From Viscum album (lineage: Eukaryota; Streptophyta; Magnoliopsida; Santalales; Viscaceae): DNA of 64,000 nucleotides. The notes under the pieces were generated by a model. That model did not search any database and was not told the origin of the DNA. It saw only the letters and a list, made by a program, of their open reading frames with translations. Numbering within the stretch: the stretch's first letter is position 1; each line of letters begins with the position of its first letter. A program made the translations under genes and the position numbers. Of the stretch, positions 22,147 through 33,430 are shown one piece after another. The stretch lies in the NCBI GenBank assembly GCA_963277665.1, contig OY728143.1, positions 1,118,106,110 to 1,118,170,109 on the forward strand. Direction: 5' to 3'.

Positions 22147-25080
22147 TTGATGATGTGCACGCTCTAAATGAGAAGCCTATTCGATATTCTCGTTTTCCTG
22201 ATGCTGGAGTAATTCAACAACCTGTTCTCTGTATGCCTGACTTTGAGAAGAACTAGTTAAGGCATGTTCTTGAGCAAACTTTTTATTACAAACAAAGACA
22301 TTTGGCTATGGCTGGCCATGGGAAATAACATTGCATGAGACCATTTTTGGAGGGATTTTTCTATTGGAGAGTACAGTAAAATTTAGTGCTCTATGAACAC
22401 CCCATCCCCTAATATGAATACCATATGGGGAATTGGAAATTAACTGGCGCAATATTCGTAGCGCACCAAGGCATGAATGCTGAAGGGCTCTCTGCTGCTT
22501 TTCAGCCTTCGGATATCGAGAAACAGAGAGAGATGCCAAGTTAATTTGGCATTGTAACCCTTCTATTATCTTGACATGATTTTCATATTCATCATAAGAT
22601 AACATTTTCTTTTTCAAATGACAAAGAGTTTTCCATATGTTGAGATGAATATCATGAATTCCATCTTCCATCAACATCTCTTGAATGTCATACTAAGAGT
22701 CAGCCAAAGGCCAAAACATGACTGGAACTTCACCTTTCGCCAGCTATTTTCTCATATTCAGCAATTCCTCTTTATCATTTGATGAAGATTATTCTACCTA
22801 ATTAGACCATAGTTGCTGATTCCTTGTTTCTTCAATGTATTAAATAAGATTGGTAGAGAATTCACTGATCAAACTAGAATATGAATGAACCAGGGGTGGT
22901 TCGGAGAATGACCTACACCCCAGTCTATCTTCTGATTGAGAAAGTATTTCACCTGCTAGCGGTAAAGCATCAGACATGACTGGATTCACATTTTCAAGTG
23001 CCTCAAGATAAGAGGGCTTTCTTGTCACTACATTGTCTATTAGAGCATTTTCCAGGCAATGTGCATTACTATTGCAGAGAGGACTTTCGCACCTAATTTA
23101 ATCATCATGGAGAGGACCACCATGGTGGGTTACAACAAAAGATGAAACATTTTTCTCCTTGATTTTATGGCCACATAGAGGATTACTGTGGCTCTCATAT
23201 GAAGATGGTACTTCAAGATCGATCAAACATTCATTAATAAAGCCTTCATGAGGAAGTGTCTAATGAAGACCTTCGGAATTAATGTTCCCACTATTGGGAA
23301 ATGATAGAGCAAAATCTTGAATTCCAACAGATAATTGTATGAGGGATTCAACAACTCCAGCATCGAGTAAGGCCTTATTACAAATTGGATCTTGATTTAT
23401 TGACTCTACTAGGTGGGTATTTTTCATAGATGCCTTCTTACTCACTTTGTTAACCACTTGTTGACAAAGGTTGTTATTATGGGTAGGTGTATGTGCCTAC
23501 TAAGGAGAAATGATCAGGTAAGGCTGATTATCTCTGCTCAAATCTTGTGTATGTTCCTGACTTGGTTGTCCCTATGACATGTGGGAGTATGCCTCAAAAC
23601 CCTATTGGACTGGAACAAAGATGTGTGTCTATTCCAGTTTTAACTGTTGATGTGTCACTCCACTGGTAGGGATATATTTTCATTTCATTCTCTGTGATGC
23701 TGCTGAAGCTGTTATAACATTCTGACAGGCATCCAGAATATGAGGAGGGATTTTCTTCTGCTCTTTCACCATTGTTAGAATGTGATTGGTGACTTCATCT
23801 GCCGGAACGGGAATATAAATCCATTCCATGCTTGGAGTAGATGTGTATTCCTGCTCCTGTCCTCCTTTTCCTGTCAGTGAATTCTGACAGTACTCAAGTG
23901 TGGGGGAAGAGAGTTGAGTCTGACTTCTGTTTGTCATTGGGGATTTCTAATTGACTTCTTCGGGTGCTACCAAATGAGACTGTTTGTAGGATTGATCAAT
24001 ACTAGCAGGTTTATGTGCCTACTGATTTCACTCTGCCAAACGTGGTTGATGAAATTCTTTCAATATTGGCAGATGAGACTGCTGGCAGGATTGATGATTG
24101 TAAGCAGGTGTATGTGCCTGTTTACCAGTTGTCAACACATTGGGTTAGCGGGCTTCATCGTATGTAGTCAGAATAACCTGCTGACTAGATGATGATTATA
24201 AATAGGTGTATGTTTATTTCTATAGTACTCTGCTGGAATTTCCTGGCTGGAATGGCATGTTACTACGAGATGATTCTACTGGACAACAGAATTAAAACGG
24301 ATGGATGTGTGTGCCCGCTCGTTGCTTTCCAGCAAGATAGGTTGGTGGACTTCTCCGGAAATGGAAGAGATGAGAACCTGCTCACTATTGAATAGTCGTC
24401 GCCTATGGTGGTTCATCTTACCTGCTTGGGTTCGAGGAACCTATGCTGAACGCCTGGAGACGACACCCTCATCAAGTTGAGGGAGCACTACCGCACGAGT
24501 CTGGCAGTGATTATTGATGGGAGCCTTCAAGAAGGACTCCCGTTTTCTTGAATTAAGGCCTTCAGTGACCTTCTCATTCAACTCCGCATAATTTAGGAGG
24601 GATTGGTGATTGCGTTCTGGAGATAACAACCCCAAATGGTTGGAAACGGTGGTTGGAACCACCAGCTTCTTGATCGCTGGCGGTTGCTGTCCAGACAACC
24701 AGGGTGAATTATTGACTTGGTGGGCTTGTCGAGCGGCCTCCATAGTAGGAATGGTACCGTGTTAATGGTATTCCTTAACCAGTGCATTGTTACCCAGCTT
24801 TGAAGACGTTGAGTAGGTGATATTATCCTCAGAGCAGATGATGATCTAGCAGGAGTAGCAGCAGAGGCATTCACAGCAGAGGTATTCACAGTTGTGAACT
24901 TAAGAGAAGCCATTTTTGTAACGCAGAAGACATTGGAATAGAGTGCCTGTATGATATAACATACAAAATCCATATAAGTTCATCCACTACATCTTTTGTA
25001 TGAGCACATATGTTATTGATTGTTTTGTTGACCCTCTCATTGAGTTGAAATAGGGGCATAACAAATAAGTAAAACATCAT
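22147..25080 (-). pseudogene. Element A ORF1-like region upstream of gag
   Basis: About 2.9 kb between the 5' LTR area and gag, with several open minus-strand stretches: 24973-24593 (the reading MASLKFTTVNTSAV begins near 24913), 24743-24441, 23937-23680, 23457-23260, 23028-22840 and 22677-22306 (123 codons, with HDIHLNIWKTL and a lysine-rich helix). Three or four degenerate copies of a motif like AHTPxxNxQSxQQ (near 23490, 24010, 24110, 24200) suggest a repeat-built protein. Ogre elements have a gene of unknown function at this place, which is why I call it ORF1-like; the sequence itself is not recognised. Confidence 0.5.
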
Positions 25081-26014
25081 TTTTAACTTGGTTAAGGATT
25101 CACATTGGGTTCACCTTTTTTTGTTTCCTCTGGAAATGGGGATGACCTCGTTGGTGTAAGGTTCAAACATTCCAATCGGTTTCTAATGGGTTTGTTTGTA
25201 GAACTGGAAACATCCAATGATTCTATATCCATTTGGACCTACATTCCAAAGGTAGGTGCTCATTAGTTGGGAACTGATGAGGCTTAAGAATTTGCATTGG
25301 TCGAGAGGATGAGAGGTCAGACACATCAAACCTTTTTGAGGGGAATTATTGTCTACTCCGGGACTCTCTTTATAGATTTAAGATATGTTTGTGAATCCTT
25401 ATTAAATTACAAAGTATGAAAATGATCTTTCCTTTAGATCTAACAAGCAATGATTGATATGTATGATATTTAGAGAATCTTTTATATGTATTTGAGGTTC
25501 TTCATCGATAGAGAATCATATGTATTTGTTAGAGATTCTGGGTCAATGGTATCCTTGAACACATTATATAGATATCTCTTGTTCATTATGATAACCATAC
25601 TGGTTTTAAATCCACTCAGCGGGGCACTTGAATTTTATTGTCGTTCAGAAGGACATGTATTATTTCAGAGTTGGGATCGTACCCACAGATGAGCTACCTA
25701 TGTATCCTTTGTTTATAAAATGAATCAGAGCCCACGTAGTTCGAGTAAAGAAGTATGAAGTTTATGCATGATTTATTTCTCAAAGAAAGATGTCATAATT
25801 AAATTTTTTCTCTAAGATCACGTGAGTCAAGGTCGGTGTGAGAAACAAGAGGTATTGGTAAAACCTAACAATTGTCCGATGAAAGATGTAATCATCAGAA
25901 ATGATACGGGATTTATGTATGTATGACTGCCCGAATAGATGAAGATTATGATTTATACAGGGAAGAAACCCAGAAACAAGGTCCATAAAGGTATTTTTGC
26001 TTTATGGAGATTTG
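25081..26014. other. Element A 5' LTR or leader, boundary unresolved
   Basis: AT-rich, no ORF with recognisable motifs. The inner end of the 5' LTR and the primer-binding site should be here or slightly to the right, but no tRNA-complementary TGG sequence stood out, and the matching part of the 3' LTR is outside the window. Confidence 0.5.
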
Positions 26015-26500
26015 GATACTTAACTTAGGACTTAATCCTAAGAAGAATGCCTATATTAGAGGGGACTTGTTATTGGGTTTTATTCTTGAGGAGGAAGCCC
26101 AAATCAAAAGTAAATTAACACTGGTTAAGATAAATTATGACTGGGGCTTAATGTTGAGAAGGAGGCCCATGTTAAAGGGACTTGAGAGCTGTGGCTTATT
26201 CCTAAAAAGGAGGCCCATGTTAATGGGAATTATGACTGGGGCTTAATCCTAAGGAGGATGACCAAGTTAAAAGAATTTTAAATTTGTCGATTACTCTTAA
26301 GGAGTATGCCCATATTTTGGAACATTCAGATTGGGGCTTACTCATAAGGAAGATTCCCAAATTTAAGGGAACTTAAAGACTTGGGATTACTCCTGAAAAC
26401 GAGGCCCAGGTTAGGGGAATTGAGGCTTACTCCTAAAGAGGATGCCCATATTAAGAGAACATGGACTGGGGAATACTTCTGAAAAGGAGGTCCAGGTTAA
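26015..26500. repeat. About ten 47-bp tandem repeats, element A 5' LTR/leader
   Basis: Imperfect units with the core gactggggcttaatcctaa followed by aggaggatgcccaagttaa-like bases; starts fall near 26020, 26070, 26140, 26190, 26232, 26280, 26328, 26380, 26415 and 26460. Whether the array is inside the LTR cannot be decided because the other LTR is cut by the window. Confidence 0.75.
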
Positions 26501-27392
26501 AGATCCTCTCATCTTAAAGTATGAGGTTTAATGAATGAAATCTCTATCCTTAGTGGCATAAAGATATGTAAATCACTAGATTTTGAGATATGTTCCACAG
26601 ATGTCCTTTCAGACAAGGAATCCAACCTAGGAATCATGCAATAAATGGCTTTGAAGAGGTTTCTGAAGGCTAAATCTTGAAGAGGAGAGGTGAATTTGAA
26701 TAAGAGTGGTGAATAGGCAGGAGGGGCACCCAAAAAAAAGTAGGCGCGTAGGTCCTGTGTGGGCGCGCATGTCCTGGTCGCGTAGGTATACCTTCCCGAC
26801 ACATAGGTACCTGTGTAACGGTCAACACATAGGGTAATACTTGTGCGAGGCTTGGATCAAGACCTTAATATTATCCCTAGGGGCTTCAAAAGGGTGGCGC
26901 GCAGGTTCTGGTGAAGGGATAAGGCGGCGCACTGGTGTGTCCATTTCCCTTAAGGTTTAAACACCCAGGCACGTAGGTGTTGATGAATTTCAACACTTTG
27001 GCCTTGTTTCCCCTGTTTAGATCTTCCATTCTAGGTAAGAAATTACCTTAGAAGTGTTCGGAAGACTTCTATAAGAGACTAGGGTGCCAAGAGCTTAAAT
27101 ATGGCTTTTGGAATTTTTTATCCACGAAATGGGGGGGCCACCAGGGGTATTTATAGGCTACTGAAGACCCCAGACAAAAATTAAATAGGGCGCGCAGGTC
27201 ACCTGCGCACCCAATATGTGGCGCGCAGGTATACCTGTGTGACCATGATGAAACTTGCGCGACTCAAGTGTAAACAAATACTTGTTCATGCCTCTGTCAA
27301 TTTTTAATGTTTCTTCAAAGGAGGAATCACTTTGTGTTAAGGTATTCCCCTTTTTCAATCGTTATACTCTGTGATGGAAAAAAGCATCAACA
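26501..27392 (-). repeat. Element A 5' LTR, outer part
   Basis: From 26765 to 27392 it matches the 3' LTR at 1-628 closely. On the minus strand it begins TGTTGATGC at 27392. The palindromic GCGCAGGT/ACCTGCGC motifs occur at 26777-26800 and 27186-27240. 26501-26764 has no visible counterpart because the left LTR is cut. The flanking five bases ATGGT (27393-27397) are the expected target duplication. Confidence 0.85.
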
Positions 27393-28487
27393 ATGGTGGA
27401 AATCCATTTTGAAAGAAATATAATGTTGAGATTACATGTGAATGACATTATGAAAGTTCAAGTGTAATGTTCTATTTGAATGGCAGGAATCTCTACTGGA
27501 ACTCACTAATATAAGTTCAAATACTAAATCACCCATTATTTTTTCACTATAAAATCAATTTTGGAAGTTATTCTGCAATGGAATTCCACGTGATTGGTTT
27601 TAATTAGTGGAAGTTTTAATAGAACATTCCATTAGAACTTTTTCTTGAACCTATGCTCATCTCAAATAAAACACATCAATGATTTCATTATATGTCTCCA
27701 CTAAAACATATACTAAAAAAATCTCATTGATGTACCAATAAAATTTAATTGACACTATTCAGTAAATTTACCATTGAAATTCCCAAGTGATAATGTTGTT
27801 TGATGATATGAAATGAGTGGTGTATTTATATTAGAGAATATTCTAATGAAATTATAGTGGAAAATCCATGGTGGAAGATATAGTTAGGTGTAATATCATG
27901 CAATTGTTCTTTAATTAAGTAGATTTTCTGAATATTATCATCTTTATATATTTTATTTTTATAAAATATGTAAAAATAATATAATTATTTTTTATTAATA
28001 TAATTATATTATGATATAAATTAGTATTCTAGTCATATTGGATCTTTAGTTAGTATTATGTCAAGTTTACCTGTATTATACATCAATTATATTTGGTGAA
28101 GGACACTTGACTACCAGTGGAAATAATGTAAATAAGTATTTACTATATCAGTTCTTGGGGAAAAATAAGAGGATATTCAGATGATTCTTATTTGAATGTA
28201 GGTCTCAATCCTTATACTGGGATAGAAATATTCCTTATTATCATAAATCAAATAATTATCTATTTACCTTGTAAATATGGGTCTATTACTTGATTTTAAT
28301 AATTAAAAGGTGATACCCCTCTCATTTCATAGATTCATATCAATTGGTTCATTCATTGAGAGAGTAAATTGATTGAATCCAAAATTTATAGAGAGAATAT
28401 TGATTGATATTCTAAATTTTGGTTAAATAAAATAATAAAATTAATCTTTTCCTCACATGAACAGTGAATTGGATTGCTATGGTGCAA
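27393..28487. other. AT-rich spacer, possible 5' LTR/leader of element G
   Basis: No ORF with recognisable content. It precedes the gag remnant of element G and follows the end of element A, so it is probably the sequence into which A inserted, perhaps the LTR or leader of G. I found no LTR ends or PBS in it. Confidence 0.4.
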
Positions 28488-29480
28488 ATTATGGTGGCCA
28501 AAGTGGTGTCCAATATTTCCAAGATGAATATGGAGTTGTGGTCATTGTCGAAAATCATGGAATATTTAGCTAATATCCATGAATAATGTACTAGTTATAT
28601 CATAGGTATGGAAAAAATAGTTATGTATGATTATGGGTGATGTATTCTATATTTAAAATTTGGGAATTGTAAATTACAATGTAGGGTTATGATAGATGGT
28701 GGGTAGCACACTCTATGGAGTAGAGTGATGTTTTTTTGGAATTTAATCTTTAAGAGATTATAATATATTATGGGAATGATACAAGTCTTGTGATACTGGG
28801 GATAAATTACACATTTAGATTCCCCGGATAGGGTAATAGTTGACATTTCCATTGGAGTTGTTCATTTTTTATGGAATGGTCTAATATTGGATAATATACC
28901 TAAACTCAATCAATCCTAAAATGAAAAAATGTTACTAAAAGAGACGGTGCATGAAATGGATTAGAGTGTAAAAAATAATGATACCACATCATTTCTGAAA
29001 GGGATTTGATAAGAAAGAGGAGTGGATGAATGTTTCAATGAGTTTATATGGACAACTTTTTCAATACTGAAAATATATGATAAATGGTATATGAGTTTAT
29101 TCATCAGAGGGATGAAACCATGTATGGGATGTTAGGTGAAAATTTGGGATCTATAGAACAAGTAATGTTTTTTGACCTTATCCAAAATATAAAAAATAGT
29201 GCTATTGTTATAGGTTATTATCAATTGACTAATGTCATAAAACAATAAGAATGATTTCAATATCCATGGGATTGGTAAAAAAATAAGTATATTAAAATTA
29301 GTTCATCCAAATTATTGGAATAAATGAGGTAATAAATAAGATTAGGTACCCATATGGATAGGGGTGTGAAATGTTTTTAGAGATAAATCTGAGGGAAGTA
29401 AAACAAAATGATTATGTTATACATTTGGATAAATGATGGGACCCGAGCACAGTTTTACTAAGAAAGGGTTAAAATAATTA
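28488..29480 (+). pseudogene. gag: Element G gag (very decayed)
   Basis: A start-like ATG at 28488 opens MVAKVVSNISKMNMELWSLS, about 30 residues before a stop. Further on a gag-like stretch with NEFIWTTFS and SLFIRGMKPC near 29030-29130 can be followed. Near 29412-29470 is GLCYT-like LCYTFG, a stop, then MMGPEHSFTKKGLK, the remains of the zinc finger of chromovirus Gag (usual form LCYxCDEKxxxxHxC). More than a dozen stops. Confidence 0.55.
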
Positions 29481-29629
29481 ATATGGTGGTGTTTCAAGTC
29501 ATGTGATGTGAAAGAGAAATATCTAAAAGATGTAATAGAGAATACTTTAGATATAGAAGACTTATAGGAAATGGTGTAGTTGGGTTATAAATGACTATTT
29601 TATTAGAGACATGTTCTTAAATCATGAAG

Positions 29630-29950
29630 TCAATGTTTATGAAAATTATAATTGAAGGGGTTCCCATGATAGTATTTTTTAATAGTGGTAAAAATAATAA
29701 TTTCCTTTCTAGGTGAATACAATGGTTTTTTTGAATAGGAGATAGGGGTGAGGGCATTTTTTATTAGGTTAGGTGATGATTATCACCTGTTATCAAATGG
29801 AGTTTATAAATATCTACAGATTGTTTTGGGTGTATTGGAGTTTGTAGGGGATTCCTATGTTTTAATACTATTGGGATGGATATTGTGTGGGTTAAAAAAT
29901 TATTTAAGGAATTGGGATTTGTTACGAATCACTAGAGGATCATGATAATG
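29630..29950 (+). pseudogene. pol: Element G aspartic protease (decayed)
   Basis: The region begins with VPMIVFFNSG-like bases (active site D-S-G decayed to N-S-G) and continues FFIRLGDDYHLLSNGVYKY, LQIVLGVLEFVGDSYVLIL and LRNWDLLRITRGS (open at 29748-29945). This follows the conserved pattern RLGDGHRVxxxGVxxGLxxxLG, xFxxLGGxDxVLG and WxxLTMxFxxG of chromovirus proteases. The LGG-D-LG part is altered to LLGWILCGL. Confidence 0.7.
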
Positions 29951-31100
29951 AATTTTGTGCGGGGATCAAGAAAAATAACTATTAAAGAGTAAGGAAGAAT
30001 TGATATGCATCATGTTGTTTCCAATAGTATCACTGAGGAAGAAGAATATTGGTACAATGAATATAGTGGGATGTGGTTGGGAAAGAAGATAGTTCTGATT
30101 TGGGGATGATTATGATTCATCAAGTGAAATTTTATGATGTTTCATAATAAAATATGATTTTGTTTCACTTTTTTGGAAGTTACCACAATTTCAAGAGATA
30201 TACCATTCAATAATGATTAATTAAGGGAAAAAATAATAAATTCAAGAACCTCTAAACATGTATACATTTTGATTATTGGTATTGAAAAATAGGTTTATGA
30301 TATATTAGACTATGAGATTATTCAACATTACACCATCACATATTCTTTCCCAATTATTTTGGTGAAATGGATGGATTAAAGTTGGAGGATATGCATAGAA
30401 TAATTCTTATGAAACTAAAATATTGTACATTATCGGTACCTAATCCATATTATAGTGTAATTGATGGATGAACTACAAGAAAATTATTACTTTGCAAATA
30501 CAGATTTTAAGTCTATTTTTCACTAGGTACAAATGAATGAATAAGATATTGGATAAATATATTTCAAAACTCATAAGAGGCATTGTGAATATTTTGTATT
30601 TTTTTGGGAATGATGAATAATTTTTCAAAATTAAGAGAAACAATGAAATCCATTTTTCATCATGTGACGAGGACATGATTTTTATTATTCCTTGACTCTA
30701 TATTGGTATAAAACACTAGGTGGGATGAACACCAAGAGAAGTTATATTATTTTTTGAAAATGATTAAAAATAATTCACTCTACACTAACAAAAAAATGTG
30801 TTACTTTGGGATTAGATCAGTGGAATATTTGGTATAAATTATTTATTTGTAAGGGCTCTATTTGGACAAAAAATAAACAAGGGTTTAGTCAAATATAGTT
30901 ATCACTGTGATATGTGAAAAAAGTATGAGGATTACAAGTCCATAGTGGATATTATTGAATGTTCATAATAAACTATGTAATGATAGAAATACTACTAAGA
31001 TATTTAACCAAGAAATATTGGTTCATGTGGATGTTGGAGGATCAAAATTCATTTTACAGCTTAATGGTTGCTGTGAATCCTACACCAATATTGTTTATAT
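29951..31100 (+). pseudogene. pol: Element G reverse transcriptase (decayed)
   Basis: The best preserved part is near 30730-30860: EHQEKLYYFLKMIKNNSLYT, NKKMCYFGIRSVEYL, which matches the RT thumb of gypsy elements (EEHLxHLxxVFxLLxxNxLYxxxxKCxFGxxxVEYLGH). Upstream, the remains of the palm are visible as RGIVNILYFFGNDE (for GHYEFLVMPFGLTN) near 30570; the catalytic box is unreadable. Frame changes and stops throughout. Confidence 0.65.
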
Positions 31101-31480
31101 TGGATTTTATAATGATATTTATTGTAGAATGTGATGCTTCAGGGTTAGTTATTGGTTTTTTGTTGATGTAACAATGAATACCTAGTTTTTATTAAAATAA
31201 AACTATTTTTATCTCTAATAATATGATGCCTGTATAAAAAAATAACTCATGGAATTAGTCATATTGATCCATAAATGGAATAAATATATAATATAGATAT
31301 CATTGGAGTTTTATACTTATTAAAGAATTCTAAAACATCAATCGAGTCAAAGGGGCATATATATTGATCATCAATACTAGTAGGAAGAAAATTTGGTATA
31401 TTAATTTGAGGTTGTTTAAAAGCTAAAGAAACTAAAAAACACATCAGATTCACTATAAAAGGTACCTATGGAATATTTTT
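31101..31480 (+). pseudogene. pol: Element G RNase H (decayed)
   Basis: FIVECDASGLVIGFLLM (31115-31168) is the start of the gypsy RNase H, with the first catalytic aspartate kept (usual form FxxECDASGxGIGAVLMQ). The following part (VFIKIKLFLSLIIxCLYKK) is the remains of AYFSKAL...STYEKEL. Beyond about 31260 the domain is lost in stops. Confidence 0.75.
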
Positions 31481-32560
31481 ACACACCCATGGGAATATCA
31501 AGGCCTATCTGGAAATGTATTCAAGTTTTAATGGATGAGATATAATGTAATTTCCATGTAATGGTAGTTAAGGAATCATTATTATGGGAGAAAACAACAA
31601 ATCCTTTGTTTGTATTTTATAATTACATGTTGTTTAAATTGAACCTACAAGTATTAACATATAAATTAGTCTTGATAAATTTTTTTTACAACACTACCAT
31701 TCTTCACTAGAATGGGGTAATTTAGCATATCAGAAGATATACAAATGCCTTGGAAATGGGGTTATTGGATTTGATAGAAAAAAATCTGTTTAATGTTATG
31801 TAGGATAGTGTGAAGTCTATCGAATGAATAAATATGAGGCATTGAGACCTTCTAGGATCATTTAAACACTTACTATTCAATAAATTTATTGGTAACATAT
31901 TCCTATGTACATTTTGACCTAGAATCCTAAATCAATTATATTTAATGATTTTCTGGTGGTGGTAGAAATATTTATCAATTATTCATACTTTATTCAGTTT
32001 AGTTTTACATATACAATGAAAATAGATGTAGAAATGTTTATGAAGGATAAAATGATATTATACTTGCTTAATAGTTCATTATTTAGTGAATGTGACCAAT
32101 ATTTTAAAAGTATATTTTTAAAATAATTGTTTAAAATATAGTTTACTTATTTCTGGTTTATTTATTCTTACCACCCATATAGATATGAAAAATATATGGT
32201 TTATAATAGGTGCGTGGAAGTATATTTATGTTTTTTACATTAAAAAAATTCCAACCACTGGTCGATGTGGTTATCATAGGAGGAATTTGTTTATAATACT
32301 TCATAAAAATCATTTACAAGAAAAACTCCATTTGAGGAAGTTTATGGATGATATCCTCCACAAATATTGTATTACAAAAAGGGTGGTGTTTTGGTTGATG
32401 TTGTGTCTTGTAGATTAGTTGAAATATATGAGTTTGAAATGAATCATGGGGAAATATTATTTGAGAAAATAAAATAATTGATATGTACTCTAACAAATAT
32501 CTTTAGAGAGTATCTAAAAAAGATAGAGATCTAGTTTTTTTGAAGCACGAGCAGAATAGG
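31481..32560 (+). pseudogene. pol: Element G integrase (decayed)
   Basis: HTHGNIKAYLEMYSSFNG (31480-31530) is the remains of the HHCC zinc finger. NKYEALRPSRII (31830) matches the NKxxxxxPAGLLQPL spacer. The core is recognisable as FNDFLVVVEIFINYSYFI (31940-31995, for FDxxLVVVDRLSKYAHF) and VEMFMKD (32025). The third acidic region cannot be read. The plus-strand order gag, protease, RT, RNase H, integrase is the normal gypsy order. Confidence 0.65.
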
Positions 32561-33000
32561 GTGGAAGTGGTAGAAATGATTAACTGAAAGATGAATGATT
32601 GGTACTATGTTCCCTTTTTGATGTGGGATAGGATTGGACTAGTCTATTATAGACTATAAACCCATGAATATAGTATTGTAGATCCAGTGTTCTATTTATC
32701 AAAACTCATGATGATTTTTTAAATTATCTTATCAGAACCATATTTTTTAAAGAGTTCACTGAATAACTAATTTATCTAGAAGATAATTATGATGAGAAGA
32801 TTAATGGGAGAAATCTTATGTGGTTACCAAGAGGGAATGAAAAGACTGATACTAAGGTTAAATGGAAGGATTTTCTATTATTGAATGCTTAGTTCTCAAA
32901 CTACATAATGAACCGAACCTTCATAGTGTATTACTTTGTCAAATCCCGTGTTTGGGGTTTTTTTTGGGAGGCAATGGTTACTCATTTCAAGAGTTTTCCA
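32561..33000 (+). pseudogene. pol: Element G integrase C-terminus and chromodomain (decayed)
   Basis: RIGLVYYRL then EYSIVDPVFYLSKL (32625-32710) matches the ARIGxVAYRLxLP...IHPVFHVSxL end of chromovirus integrases. Further, VKWKDFLLLNA followed by QFSNYIMNRTF-like residues (32856-32915) matches a chromodomain (KWKGxxxxEATWEDxxxLxxQFPxxxLED). A chromodomain guides insertion to heterochromatin. It places G among chromoviruses, probably Reina- or Tekay-like. Confidence 0.65.
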
Positions 33001-33019
33001 AATTTACAATTTTTTCATT

Positions 33020-33430
33020 GATAGGTAAAGGGAGTTAGTAGGTCAAAACGTCGATATGTCGAGGGCATCAGAAGGACAATGAGTTAGTGAGTCAAGGTGT
33101 CAGTGAGCCAGGGCATCGATGAATCAGGGTGTTGGTGAGTTGGGGGCGTCAGTGAGTCTGGGCATCAATGAGTTCGGGTTTTCGTGAGTTAGGGAGTTGG
33201 TGAGCCAGTGAATTTATGATTTAGGGTGTTATTGAGTGTGGTAATCAGTGAGTCAGGGCATCGATGAATCAGGTCATCATCAAGTCTAGGCATCGGTGAG
33301 TTAGGGCGTCTGTGATTCAGGCATCAGTAGGTTGAATCGATGGCTCTACATCAGTGGCTCAGCATCAGTGGATCATCATCGGTAGCTCAGTTTCAGTAAC
33401 TCAATTTCATTGAATCACTGATGTTGGCTT
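33020..33430. repeat. Minisatellite with a ~20-bp unit
   Basis: About twenty imperfect head-to-tail copies of gtgagtcagggcatcgatga-like units from 33040 to 33310, then a related cat/cag-rich tail (tcagtggctcagcatcagtg) to about 33430. It lies just after the chromodomain of G, so it may be part of the 3' region of that element. Confidence 0.8.

Larger units (their letters stand above)
1..27392 (-). mobile_element. Element A: decayed Tat/Ogre-like Ty3/gypsy retrotransposon
   Basis: The element reads on the minus strand: 5' LTR at the right (outer end 27392), then an ORF1-like region, gag, protease, RT, RNase H, an extra archaeal-type RNase H, integrase, a repeat-rich 3' region, polypurine tract and the 3' LTR (ending at 628, other end outside the window). 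Two RNase H domains, a long region upstream of gag and tandem repeats between pol and the 3' LTR are marks of the Tat/Ogre group. Without the nested element B (8981-20073) it spans at least 16.3 kb. Stop codons and frameshifts occur in every domain, so it is dead. The five bases after its right end are ATGGT (27393-27397); the partner target duplication lies outside the window. Confidence 0.85.
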
